Assembly (NCBI RefSeq): GCF_025165815.1
Contig: NZ_JAFFZE010000032.1
Span: 1-64,000 of the forward strand
Reading direction: 5' to 3'
From: Actinophytocola gossypii
GTDB lineage: Bacteria > Actinomycetota > Actinomycetes > Mycobacteriales > Pseudonocardiaceae
DNA: 64,000 bases
The notes below the pieces were generated by a model, which was given only the letters and a program-made list of their open reading frames with translations, was not told where the DNA came from and searched no databases. The stretch's first letter is position 1. Every line of letters starts with the position of its first letter. Positions 33,552 to 41,811 of this stretch are shown here, one piece after another. A program made the translations under genes and the position numbers.

Positions 33552-33651
33552 GAACGAGCGTTCACTACTCGCACGATAGGAGCGGCCCACTGGTCAGTCA
33601 ACGGTTGACGGCCCCGTGAGGTACCTCTACGTTCACCACGAGAACGAGCGT
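33552..33651. promoter_or_regulatory. Divergent promoter region with repeated GAACGAGCGT boxes
   Basis: GAACG-AG-CGTTC (33552-33563) is a perfect 5-2-5 inverted repeat just upstream of pcaI. GAACGAGCGT recurs at 33642-33651 just upstream of the importer gene, and CGTTCAC occurs at 33559-33565 and 33630-33636. These are candidate sites for the IclR regulator at 29786-30568, letting one protein control both operons. Confidence 0.5.
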
Positions 33652-33689
33652 GCGATCTCCGAACACGCCACTCGATAGGGAGTCCGCCG

Positions 33690-34652
33690 ATGCGCCGACA
33701 CCTCGCCGCGCTCCTGTTAGCGCCGATCCTCCTCGCCACGGCCGCCTGCGGCTCGGACGGCGACGACGGCGGGGGCGGGTCCCCCGACCAGCCGGACAAG
33801 GTCACCGTCGGGGTCATCCCGATCCTCGACGTGGCGCCGATCTACCTGGGCGTCGAGAAGGGCTTCTTCGCCGAGCGGGACATCGAGGTCTCGCTCGAGA
33901 CGGCCGAGGGCGGTGCGGCGATCGTGCCGGCGGTGGTCTCCGGCCAGTACCAGTTCGGCTTCAGCAACGTGGTCTCCATGCTGCTGGCGCACTCCCAGGG
34001 CCTGCCGATCAAGATCGTCAGCAACGGCGTCAACTCCACCGGCGTGGACGGCGAGGACTTCGCCGCGCTGATGGTCAAGGCCGACAGTCCTATCGAGACG
34101 GCGGCCGATCTGGAGGGCAAGACGGTCGCGGCGAACACGTTGCAGAACATCGTCGACACCAGCGTGCGCGCGTCGGTACGCGAGGCGGGCGGCGACCCGA
34201 GCAAGGTGAAGTTCACCGCGCTGCCGTTCCCGGATCAGCCTGCCGCGCTCGCGAACGGCCAGGTCGACGCGGTGTTCGTGGTGGAGCCGTTCCAGCAGGC
34301 GGTGCTCGCCCAGGGCGGCCGTAAGATCGCCTCCAGCTACGTCGACGCGGCGCCGGACCTCACGGTGGCCGTGTACTTCGCCTCCCAGCAGCTGCTCGCC
34401 GAGGACCCGGACCTGGCCAAGCGGTTCACCGAGGCCATGGCCGAGTCACTGTCCTATGCGGACTCCCATCCGGACGAGGCCCGGCAGATCATCGGCACCT
34501 ACACCGAGATCGCGCCGGAGGTGATCGAGCAGCTCACGCTCCCGAAGTGGCCGGCGGAGGTCAACCGGGAGTCCGTGCAGACCCTCGCTGACCTGGCGCT
34601 GGAGGACGGGCTGTTGCCGGAAGAGGCCGACGTGGAGGCCCTTCTGCCGTGA
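33690..34652 (+). CDS. ABC transporter substrate-binding lipoprotein, NMT1/SsuA-like
   Basis: 320 residues. Lipoprotein signal MRRHLAALLLAPILLATAAC with Cys20. The periplasmic-binding fold is of the NMT1/SsuA class: VTVGVIPILDVAPIYLGVEKGFF, FGFSNVVSMLLAHSQGLP, AADLEGKTVAANTLQNIVD, ALANGQVDAVFVVEPF. It starts an importer operon with two permeases and an ATPase. The neighbours suggest an aromatic acid or aldehyde as ligand. Overlaps the next gene by 4 bp. Confidence 0.88.
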   Translation: MRRHLAALLLAPILLATAACGSDGDDGGGGSPDQPDKVTVGVIPILDVAPIYLGVEKGFFAERDIEVSLETAEGGAAIVPAVVSGQYQFGFSNVVSMLLAHSQGLPIKIVSNGVNSTGVDGEDFAALMVKADSPIETAADLEGKTVAANTLQNIVDTSVRASVREAGGDPSKVKFTALPFPDQPAALANGQVDAVFVVEPFQQAVLAQGGRKIASSYVDAAPDLTVAVYFASQQLLAEDPDLAKRFTEAMAESLSYADSHPDEARQIIGTYTEIAPEVIEQLTLPKWPAEVNRESVQTLADLALEDGLLPEEADVEALLP

Positions 34653-35413
34653 GACTCGTGCTGGGGTTGGCGGGGTTGCTCGGCTTCGGCGTGTTGCTGG
34701 AGCTGGCGCCGAGGATCGGGCTCGTCTCCGAGCGGTACGCCCCGCCCACCAGCACGATCCTGACCACGCTCGCCGAGCAGGCGGGCGAGGCGCGGTTCTG
34801 GACGGCGGTACTCGACACCACCCGCACCTGGCTGCTCGGCCTGGCCATCGCGGTGCTGCTGGGCGTGCTCGCCGGCATCGCGCTCGGCTCGGTGCCGATC
34901 GTGCGCGCGGCGACGTCCTCGACCATCGAGTTCCTGCGCCCGATCCCGTCGGTGGCGCTGATCCCGCTCGTGGTCGTGCTGTACGGGCCCACGGTCACCT
35001 CGACGCTCGTGCTCGTCGTGTACGCGGCGTTCTGGCAGGTGCTCGTCCAGGTGCTGCACGGGGTCGCCGACATCGACCCGGTGGCGCACGACACCGCCCG
35101 CTCCTACCGGCTCGGCCGCCTGGCGCGGGTGCGATACCTGGTGTGGCCGACCGCGCTCCCCTACGTCGTGACCGGCGTGCGCCTGGCCGCGACCGTCGCG
35201 CTGATCCTCACCATCACCGGGGAGCTGGTGATCGGCCCCCCCGGGCTCGGGCAGGAGATCGCGATCGCGCGCACCTCCGGCGCGGTACCGGCGATGTACG
35301 CCTTGATCGTGGTCACCGGGCTGTTCGGGGTGGTCGCGAACGTGATGACCCGGGCCGCGGAACGCCGCGCGTTGCACTGGCATCCGTCGATGCGGACGGA
35401 GGTGCCGGCATGA
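34649..35413 (+). CDS. ABC transporter permease (SsuC/TauC-like) 1
   Basis: 254 residues, six membrane helices. The permease EAA loop region reads DTARSYRLGRLARVRYLVWPTALPYVVTGVR-like, following the family pattern, with EFLRPIPSVALIPLVVVLYG before it. Starts in the stop of the binding-protein gene and overlaps permease 2 by 4 bp. Confidence 0.88.
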   Translation: MRLVLGLAGLLGFGVLLELAPRIGLVSERYAPPTSTILTTLAEQAGEARFWTAVLDTTRTWLLGLAIAVLLGVLAGIALGSVPIVRAATSSTIEFLRPIPSVALIPLVVVLYGPTVTSTLVLVVYAAFWQVLVQVLHGVADIDPVAHDTARSYRLGRLARVRYLVWPTALPYVVTGVRLAATVALILTITGELVIGPPGLGQEIAIARTSGAVPAMYALIVVTGLFGVVANVMTRAAERRALHWHPSMRTEVPA

Positions 35414-36183
35414 CCGTCCTGCGCCGCGTCGTGCTCGCGCTCGGGCTGCCGGTCGTGCTGGTGGCCGCGTGGTGGTTCGCCAGCGCCGGCAGCACCGACT
35501 TCTACTTCCCGCCGCTCGCCACGATCGTCGAGGTGTTCCCGGAGACCTGGTTCGGCTCGCGGCTGACCGACGACGTGCTGCCGAGCCTGGCCAGGCTGGG
35601 CATCGGGTACGCGGCCGCGCTGCTGCTCGGCGTCGCGCTGGGCATCGTGATCGGCTCGAACCGGTGGGTGCGGGCGACGACCGAGCCGCTGCTGGAGTTC
35701 CTGCGCGCGATCCCGCCGCCGGTGCTGGTGCCGATCCTGATCCTGGTCGCGGGCATCGGCGACACCATGAAGGTCCTGGTGATCGTCTCCGGCTGCCTGT
35801 GGCCGGTGCTGCTGAACACCGTCGAGGGGGTGCGCTCGGTCGACGACGTGCTCGCCGACACCTGCCGCACGTACCGGATCCGCGGCCGGCTGCGCTGGTG
35901 GCACCTGGTGGTCCGCTCGGCCAGCCCGCAGATCGTCACCGGCGCGCGGCAGGCGCTGTCGGTCGGGATCATCCTGATGGTGATCAGCGAGATGTTCGCG
36001 GCGAACAGCGGCCTCGGGTACTCGGTGATCCAGTTCAAGGACGGCTTCCAGATCCCGCAGATGTGGAGCGGGGTGATCCTGCTCGGTCTGCTGGGGGTGC
36101 TGCTGTCGGTGCTGTTCCGGCTGGTCGAGCACCGGGTGCTGAGCTGGTACCACGGCAGCCGAACCGCGAGTGAGGAACCCTGA
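35410..36183 (+). CDS. ABC transporter permease (SsuC/TauC-like) 2
   Basis: 257 residues with six membrane helices: EFLRAIPPPVLVPILILVAG, then ADTCRTYRIRGRLRWWHLVV and SVGIILMVISEMFAANSGLG. A second, different permease means the importer is a heterodimer in the membrane, less common for this family, whose members usually use one permease gene. Confidence 0.88.
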   Translation: MTVLRRVVLALGLPVVLVAAWWFASAGSTDFYFPPLATIVEVFPETWFGSRLTDDVLPSLARLGIGYAAALLLGVALGIVIGSNRWVRATTEPLLEFLRAIPPPVLVPILILVAGIGDTMKVLVIVSGCLWPVLLNTVEGVRSVDDVLADTCRTYRIRGRLRWWHLVVRSASPQIVTGARQALSVGIILMVISEMFAANSGLGYSVIQFKDGFQIPQMWSGVILLGLLGVLLSVLFRLVEHRVLSWYHGSRTASEEP

Positions 36184-36184
36184 G

Positions 36185-36964
36185 ATGCTTGCCGTCAACG
36201 GACTGTCCAAGGTCTACACAGGACGCGGGCGCCGGGTCGAGGCGATCGGCGACCTCACCTTCACCGTCGAGGGCGGCAGCTTCGTCTGCGTAGTCGGCCC
36301 GTCCGGCTGCGGCAAGACCACGTTGCTGCGCTGCTGCGCCGGCCTGCTGCCGCCGACCTCGGGCACGGTCGCGCTGTCCGGCGCACCGGTGACCGGGCCG
36401 CCGGACGGGCTGGCGGTGGTGTTCCAGGAGTACGGCCGGAGCCTGTTCCCGTGGCTGCGGGTCGCCGACAACGTCGACCTGCCGCTGCGCGCGGCCGGGG
36501 TCGCCAGGGCCGAGCGGCGTGACCTGGTGACCGAGGCACTCGACGCGGTCGGCCTCGGGGACGCGCACCAGGCGTACCCGTGGCAGCTGTCCGGCGGGAT
36601 GCAGCAGCGGGTGGCGATCGCGCGGGCGATCGCGTACCAGCCGAGGGTGCTGCTGATGGACGAGCCGTTCGCCGCCGTCGACGCGCAGACCCGCGCGGAC
36701 CTGGAGGACCTGATCCGCTCGGTGTGGCAGCGGCTCGGCGTGACCCTGGTGTTCGTCACCCACGACATCGACGAGGCGGTGTACCTGTCCCAGCGGGTGA
36801 TCATGCTGACCGCCTCGCCGACCCGGGTGGCCGACGACCTGGTGATCGACCTCCCGGCCGAACGCGACCAGCTGACCACTCGTAGCGACCCTCGGTTCAC
36901 CGAGCTGCGCGGCCTGGTCTACGCCCAGATCCAGAAGGCCAAGCTCGAAGGGAGAACCCGATGA
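36185..36964 (+). CDS. ABC transporter ATPase (SsuB/TauB-like)
   Basis: 259 residues: Walker A GPSGCGKTTLLRC, signature LSGGMQQRVAIARAI, Walker B VLLMDEPFAAVDA, H-loop VTHDIDEAVYL. ATG 36185 follows the permease stop by one base and uses a GAGGA eight bases upstream; GTG 36170 is an alternative. Overlaps the aldehyde dehydrogenase start by 4 bp. Confidence 0.9.
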   Translation: MLAVNGLSKVYTGRGRRVEAIGDLTFTVEGGSFVCVVGPSGCGKTTLLRCCAGLLPPTSGTVALSGAPVTGPPDGLAVVFQEYGRSLFPWLRVADNVDLPLRAAGVARAERRDLVTEALDAVGLGDAHQAYPWQLSGGMQQRVAIARAIAYQPRVLLMDEPFAAVDAQTRADLEDLIRSVWQRLGVTLVFVTHDIDEAVYLSQRVIMLTASPTRVADDLVIDLPAERDQLTTRSDPRFTELRGLVYAQIQKAKLEGRTR

Positions 36965-38421
36965 GCGGACTGCTCGACCCCGGCGTGTTCGCCGGCAGCG
37001 TGTACAGCGGGGGCTGGACCCAGCCGCGGGGTGGGAGCGCGCCGATCGTCGCGCCGGCCACCGGTGCGGAACTCGGCACCACCGGCGTCGCCGACGCCGC
37101 CGATGTCGCCGACGCCTGCGCGGCCGCCGCCTCGGCTCAGCGCGAATGGGCCGCGGCGACCTACGCCGACCGGGCCGGGGTGCTCCGCCGCGCGGGGGCG
37201 CTGGTCGAGGAGCATGCCGACGAACTGCGGAACTGGGTGATCCGGGAGACCGGCGCGGTGCCCGGGCTCGCCGCGTTCGCGGTCGGGGTGGCCGCGCAGG
37301 AGTGCTACGAGGCGGCCGCGCTGGCGTCCCGGCCGCCGGGTGAGCTGCTGCCGACGACGGAGCCGAGGCTGTCGCTGCTGCGCCGGGTCCCGGTCGGTGT
37401 GGTCGGGGTGATCTCGCCGTTCAACGTGCCGCTGATCCTGTCCATCCGCTCGGTCGCGCCCGCGCTGGCGCTGGGCAACGCGGTGGTGCTCAAGCCGGAC
37501 GTGCGCACGCCGGTGAGCGGCGGGTTCGCCATCGCGCGGCTGCTCGCCGAGGCCGGGTTGCCCGACGGGCTGCTGCACGTGCTGCCCGGTGGCGCGGACG
37601 CGGGCACGGCGCTGGTCGAGGACCGGCACGTGCGGGTGGTGTCGTTCACCGGGTCGACCGAGGTCGGCCGGCGGGTCGGGGAGCTGGCCGCGCGGCACCT
37701 CAAGCGGGCGCACCTGGAGCTGGGCGGCAACTCGGCGCTGGTCGTGCTGGACGACGTGGACGTGGACCGCGCGGTGTCGGCGGCGGCGTGGGGTTCCTAC
37801 CTGCACCAGGGCCAGATCTGCATGACCACCGGGCGGCACCTGGTGCACGAGCGGGTCGCGTCGACCTACGTGGAGGCCCTGGCCGAGCACGCCAAGGCGC
37901 TGCCGGTCGGCGACCCGGCGGCCGGCGAGGTGGCGCTCGGCCCGCTGATCGACGCCGGTCAGCGGGACAAGGTGCACACGCTCGTCACGTCCACACTGGA
38001 CGCCGGCGCGACCTTGCTGGCCGGCGGTTCGTACGAGGACCTGTTCTACCGGCCGACCGTGCTCGACCACGTCGGCCCCGGCATGCCCGCCTACGCCAAC
38101 GAGGTGTTCGGGCCGGTGGCGCCGGTCGTGCGGTTCGCGAGCGTCGACGAGGCGGTGGCGCTGGCCGCGGACAGCGCGTACGGGCTGTCCCTGTCGATCC
38201 TGACCGGGGACGCGATGCGCGGGCTCGCGCTGGCCGACCGGATCCCCACCGGGATCGTGCACATCAACGACCAGACGGTGAACGACGAGGCGGTGGCGCC
38301 GTTCGGCGGCGTGCTCGACTCCGGCACGGGCGCCCGGTTCGGCGGCTCGGCGAACCTGGACGCGTTCACCGACTCGCGCTGGATCACCGTGCGCGGCGAC
38401 ATCCCGGAGTACCCGTTCTGA
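36961..38421 (+). CDS. Aromatic aldehyde dehydrogenase (benzaldehyde/vanillin dehydrogenase type)
   Basis: 486 residues, NAD(P)-dependent aldehyde dehydrogenase fold: NVPLILSIRSVAPALALGNAV, SFTGSTEVGRRVG, catalytic Glu in HLELGGNSALVVL (about 253) and catalytic Cys in QGQICMTTGRH (about 286). The GQICMT form is shared with benzaldehyde, salicylaldehyde and vanillin dehydrogenases. In this operon it would oxidise 4-hydroxybenzaldehyde to 4-hydroxybenzoate for PobA. Its stop shares one base with the PobA start. Confidence 0.87.
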   Translation: MSGLLDPGVFAGSVYSGGWTQPRGGSAPIVAPATGAELGTTGVADAADVADACAAAASAQREWAAATYADRAGVLRRAGALVEEHADELRNWVIRETGAVPGLAAFAVGVAAQECYEAAALASRPPGELLPTTEPRLSLLRRVPVGVVGVISPFNVPLILSIRSVAPALALGNAVVLKPDVRTPVSGGFAIARLLAEAGLPDGLLHVLPGGADAGTALVEDRHVRVVSFTGSTEVGRRVGELAARHLKRAHLELGGNSALVVLDDVDVDRAVSAAAWGSYLHQGQICMTTGRHLVHERVASTYVEALAEHAKALPVGDPAAGEVALGPLIDAGQRDKVHTLVTSTLDAGATLLAGGSYEDLFYRPTVLDHVGPGMPAYANEVFGPVAPVVRFASVDEAVALAADSAYGLSLSILTGDAMRGLALADRIPTGIVHINDQTVNDEAVAPFGGVLDSGTGARFGGSANLDAFTDSRWITVRGDIPEYPF

Positions 38422-39602
38422 TGGAACGCACGCAGGTCGCGATCATCGGTGCCGGCCCGGCCGGGCTGCTGCTGGCGCACCTGTTGCACCTGCGCGGCAT
38501 CGACTCGGTGGTGCTGGAGCGGCAGTCCAGGGCGCACATCGAGCGGCGGATCCGGGCCGGGGTGCTGGAGCAGGGCAGCGTCGACCTGCTGACGTCGGTG
38601 GGTCTCGCGGATCGCCTGCACCGGGAACGCCTGGTGCACCACGGGGTCGAGCTGCTGTTCGACGGGGTCGGCCACCGGGTGCCGTTGTCCGAGCTGTCCG
38701 GCCGCGAGCTGACCATCTACGGCCAGCACGAGCTGGTGAAGGACCTGGTGGCCGCGCGGCTGGCGACCGGCCGGCCGTTGTGGTTCGACGCGCCCGCCGT
38801 GTCCGTCGAGGGCGTCGAGGACGCGCCGGTGGTGCGGTACGTGCACGACGGCCGGGAGCACGAGCTGCGCTGCGACGTGGTGGCCGGCTGCGACGGCTTC
38901 CACGGGGTCAGCCGCCCGGCGGCGGGCGGGGCGTTGCGCGAGTACGAGCACGGGTACCCGTACGCGTGGCTGGGTGTGCTGGCCGAGGCGCCGCCGTCGG
39001 CCGAGGAGCTGATCTACGCCTCGCACGACCGGGGTTTCGCGCTGCACAGCATGCGTTCCCCCACGGTCACCCGGCTGTACCTGCAGGTGGCGCCGGACGA
39101 GTCCGCCGAGTCCTGGCCGGACAGTCGCGTGTGGAAGGAACTCGCCGTCCGGCTCGGCCGGGACCAAGGGTTCGAGCTGACCGAGGGTCCGATCGTGGAC
39201 AAGTCGGTGACGGCGCTGCGCAGCTTCGTGGTGGAGCCGATGCGGCACGGCAGGCTGTTCCTCGCCGGCGACGCCGCGCACATCGTCCCGGCGACCGGCG
39301 CGAAGGGCCTCAACCTGGCGGTCGTCGACGTCGCCGTGCTGGCGTCCGCGCTCGGCCGGTTCTTCGCCGACGGCGACGAGTCCGGGATGGACGCCTACTC
39401 GGCCACGTGTCTGGCCAGGATCTGGCGGGTACAGCACTTCTCGTGGTGGATGACGTCGGTGCTGCACCTGGCGCCGGACGGCGACCCGTTCACCCGCCGC
39501 CTGCAACTGTCCCAGCTGCGGTACCTGACCAGCTCGACCGCGGCCGCGACGTCGTTCGCGGAGAACTACGTCGGCCTCCCCTTCCCGGAAGGAGTCACAT
39601 GA
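38421..39602 (+). CDS. pobA: 4-hydroxybenzoate 3-monooxygenase
   Basis: 393 residues, the usual PobA length. FAD motifs: GAGPAGLLLAHLL (9-21), the CDGFHGVSRPA segment (~160), and LFLAGDAAHIVPATGAKGLNLA (~280-300). The substrate-side features ERQSRAHIERRIRAGVLEQG and QHELVKDL match PobA. It hydroxylates 4-hydroxybenzoate to protocatechuate with NAD(P)H and O2, feeding PcaHG from the divergent operon. Confidence 0.94.
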   Translation: MERTQVAIIGAGPAGLLLAHLLHLRGIDSVVLERQSRAHIERRIRAGVLEQGSVDLLTSVGLADRLHRERLVHHGVELLFDGVGHRVPLSELSGRELTIYGQHELVKDLVAARLATGRPLWFDAPAVSVEGVEDAPVVRYVHDGREHELRCDVVAGCDGFHGVSRPAAGGALREYEHGYPYAWLGVLAEAPPSAEELIYASHDRGFALHSMRSPTVTRLYLQVAPDESAESWPDSRVWKELAVRLGRDQGFELTEGPIVDKSVTALRSFVVEPMRHGRLFLAGDAAHIVPATGAKGLNLAVVDVAVLASALGRFFADGDESGMDAYSATCLARIWRVQHFSWWMTSVLHLAPDGDPFTRRLQLSQLRYLTSSTAAATSFAENYVGLPFPEGVT

Positions 39603-40723
39603 GTCCCACCGAGGTTCCCCCGTTCCGCGCCGACCACGTGGGCAGCCTGCTGCGGCCGGCCGCGCTGCTGGCCGCCCGCGACGACCACGCCGCCGGGCGG
39701 ATCTCCGCCGAGGAGCTGCGGTCGGCCGAGGACACCGCGATCCGCGAGGTGGTCGCGATGCAGGCGGAGGCCGGGCTGCGCTCGGCGACCGACGGCGAGT
39801 TCCGGCGCACGTCCTGGCACATGGACTTCATCTACCGGCTCGGCGGCATCGGCCGGTCCGACGACGAGTCGATCAAGGTGCGGTTCGAGAACCCGGACGG
39901 GGTGATCGAGTTCAGCTCGGCGGCGCTGCACGTGGACGGCCCGGTCCGGCTGACCGAGACCGTGTTCGCCGACGACTTCACGTTCCTGCGCGAGGTCGCG
40001 GGCGACGCGGTCACCCCGAAGCTGACGATCCCGTCGCCGAGCATGGTCCACTACCGGGGCGGCCCGGCCGCGCTGGACCCGACGGTCTACCCGGACGAGG
40101 ACCTGTTCTGGGCGGACCTGTCCGAGGCGTACGCGGAGCAGGTGGCCGGGGTCTACCAGCTGGGCTGCCGGTACCTCCAGCTCGACGACACCAGCCTGGC
40201 CTACCTGAACGACCCGAACCAGCGCGCCCAGCTCGCCGCGCGCGGGGACGACGCCGAGCACCAGCACCTGCGCTACATCAGGCAGATCAACACCGCGCTC
40301 GCCGGCCGCCCGGACGACCTGCGGGTGACCACGCACATGTGCCGGGGCAACTTCCGCTCGTCGTGGGCGGCCGAGGGCGGCTACGACTTCGTCGCCGAGG
40401 CCCTGTTCTCCGAGCTGGCCGTGGACGGCTTCTTCCTGGAGTACGACGACCCCCGGTCCGGCTCGTTCGCGCCGCTGCGGTTCGTGCCGCCCGGGAAGAT
40501 GGTCGTACTCGGCCTGGTGACCACCAAACGCGGCGAGCTGGAGTCGAAGGACGAGCTGAAGCGGCGGATCGACGAGGCGTCGAAGTACGTTCCGCTGGAG
40601 CAGCTGTGCCTGTCCCCGCAGTGCGGCTTCTCGTCCACCGTGGAGGGCAACGTGCTGACCCACGACGAGCAGGTCGCCAAGCTGGCGCTGATCGTCGAGG
40701 TCGCTAGCGAGGTGTGGGGCTGA
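39599..40723 (+). CDS. MetE-like cobalamin-independent methyltransferase (catalytic domain only)
   Basis: 374 residues, about half of full-length MetE and equal to the C-terminal catalytic barrel. The zinc ligands are present: THMCRGN (His and Cys), FLEYDD (Glu) and LSPQCGFSS (Cys). Family members transfer a methyl group to a thiol, classically homocysteine. It is the last gene of the aromatic operon, overlapping PobA by 4 bp, so it may take methyl groups derived from a methoxy-aromatic or serve thiol recycling; this is inferred from context only. Its end overlaps the convergent amidohydrolase by 20 bp. Confidence 0.82.
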   Translation: MSPTEVPPFRADHVGSLLRPAALLAARDDHAAGRISAEELRSAEDTAIREVVAMQAEAGLRSATDGEFRRTSWHMDFIYRLGGIGRSDDESIKVRFENPDGVIEFSSAALHVDGPVRLTETVFADDFTFLREVAGDAVTPKLTIPSPSMVHYRGGPAALDPTVYPDEDLFWADLSEAYAEQVAGVYQLGCRYLQLDDTSLAYLNDPNQRAQLAARGDDAEHQHLRYIRQINTALAGRPDDLRVTTHMCRGNFRSSWAAEGGYDFVAEALFSELAVDGFFLEYDDPRSGSFAPLRFVPPGKMVVLGLVTTKRGELESKDELKRRIDEASKYVPLEQLCLSPQCGFSSTVEGNVLTHDEQVAKLALIVEVASEVWG

Positions 40724-41807
40724 CGCCCTGGTGCAGGCGGGCGGCGTTGCCCGCGCCGACCGCGTACGCGAGCCGTTCGGCAGCGTCGGCGTCCAGCACG
40801 TCGTCGGCGAGCCAGGAGTCGAGCAGGCGGCCGAAGTGGTGCCGCCACAGCACGGCGCCGAGGTGGTGCAGCTCGGGCAGCACGTTGCCGTCCGAGGAGT
40901 AGAGCACCGAGTCGAACGGGGCCAGTTCCAGCGCCTCGGCGAGCACGTCGTCCGCGCGGACGCCGACGAACGGGAGCGTCAGTCCGATGTCGACGGACAC
41001 GTGGTCGAACACGTGCGCCAGGTACGCGGCGTTGCGGTGGAACGGCCAGCAGTGCAGCAGCACCACGTTCGCCCGGGTGGTGCGCAGGAAGTCGGTCAGC
41101 AGCAGCGGGTCGACCTCGCGCAGGTGCAGGTCCTCGTCGCCGAACCCGGTGTGGAACTGCAGCGGCAGGCCCAGTTCGGCGGCGACCCGCGCGGCCTCGT
41201 GCACGACCCAGGCGTGCAGCACCGGGTCGGTCAGCCGCGACCCGCCCGAGCGGAGCCACTCGCCGGCCGCGCGGGTCGCGTCGCGGTCGGACGGGCACTC
41301 GCCCGGCACGTCGAGCCCGGACCGGTAGGCGACGACGGTCTTCAGCGCCACCGCGTCGCGTGCCCGGTCCCGCAGCTCCGCGCGGAACGCGTCGAGCAGG
41401 CCGTGCGCGCCGTGCCCGGCCGTGCTCTCGGCGACCTGCTCGACCCGGACGACCTCGTGCCCGCGCCCGCACACCTCGCCCGGCGAGAGTTCCGGGGACG
41501 GTGCGTAGCCGGTGTCGACGAACCAGTGCTCCACGCCGGTCGCGCGCAGCAGCCGGTCGGTGGTCTCCCGCCAACCCAGCTCGGCGCGGCGCTCCAGGTA
41601 GTCCTCCGGCGCGGCGTGCGCGGGCAGGTCGAGCAGCGGCGCGCACCACCGGCGCACGGCCAGCCCGAGCGAGGAGTGCCACCGGTCACGGGTGCCGGCG
41701 GCGGCCGCCTCGGTCAGCCCGCCGGCGAACTCGGCCGGTTCGGGGTCACGGGCGAGCACGGCGTGGCAGTGCTGGTCGATCAGCGGCACGTCGTCGGTCG
41801 CGGCCAT
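40704..41807 (-). CDS. Amidohydrolase (FluG N-domain-like)
   Basis: 367 residues, TIM-barrel metal-dependent hydrolase: IDQHCHAVL (HxH), QFHTGFGDEDLHL, VVLLHCWPFHRNAAYLA and YSSDGN (metal Asp). It resembles the N-terminal amidohydrolase half of FluG, whose C-terminal half is a glutamine-synthetase-like domain; that half is encoded separately by the upstream gene, whose stop lies 4 bp before this start. The pair may make and cleave a gamma-glutamyl or similar amide. Substrate unknown. Confidence 0.82.
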   Translation of the reverse strand: MAATDDVPLIDQHCHAVLARDPEPAEFAGGLTEAAAAGTRDRWHSSLGLAVRRWCAPLLDLPAHAAPEDYLERRAELGWRETTDRLLRATGVEHWFVDTGYAPSPELSPGEVCGRGHEVVRVEQVAESTAGHGAHGLLDAFRAELRDRARDAVALKTVVAYRSGLDVPGECPSDRDATRAAGEWLRSGGSRLTDPVLHAWVVHEAARVAAELGLPLQFHTGFGDEDLHLREVDPLLLTDFLRTTRANVVLLHCWPFHRNAAYLAHVFDHVSVDIGLTLPFVGVRADDVLAEALELAPFDSVLYSSDGNVLPELHHLGAVLWRHHFGRLLDSWLADDVLDADAAERLAYAVGAGNAARLHQGVSPTPR

Positions 41808-41811
41808 CGGA

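Noticed and set aside
40704-40723. Frameshift at the MetE-like/amidohydrolase junction
   Set aside because: The 20-bp overlap is a simple convergent overlap; both proteins have complete family ends.
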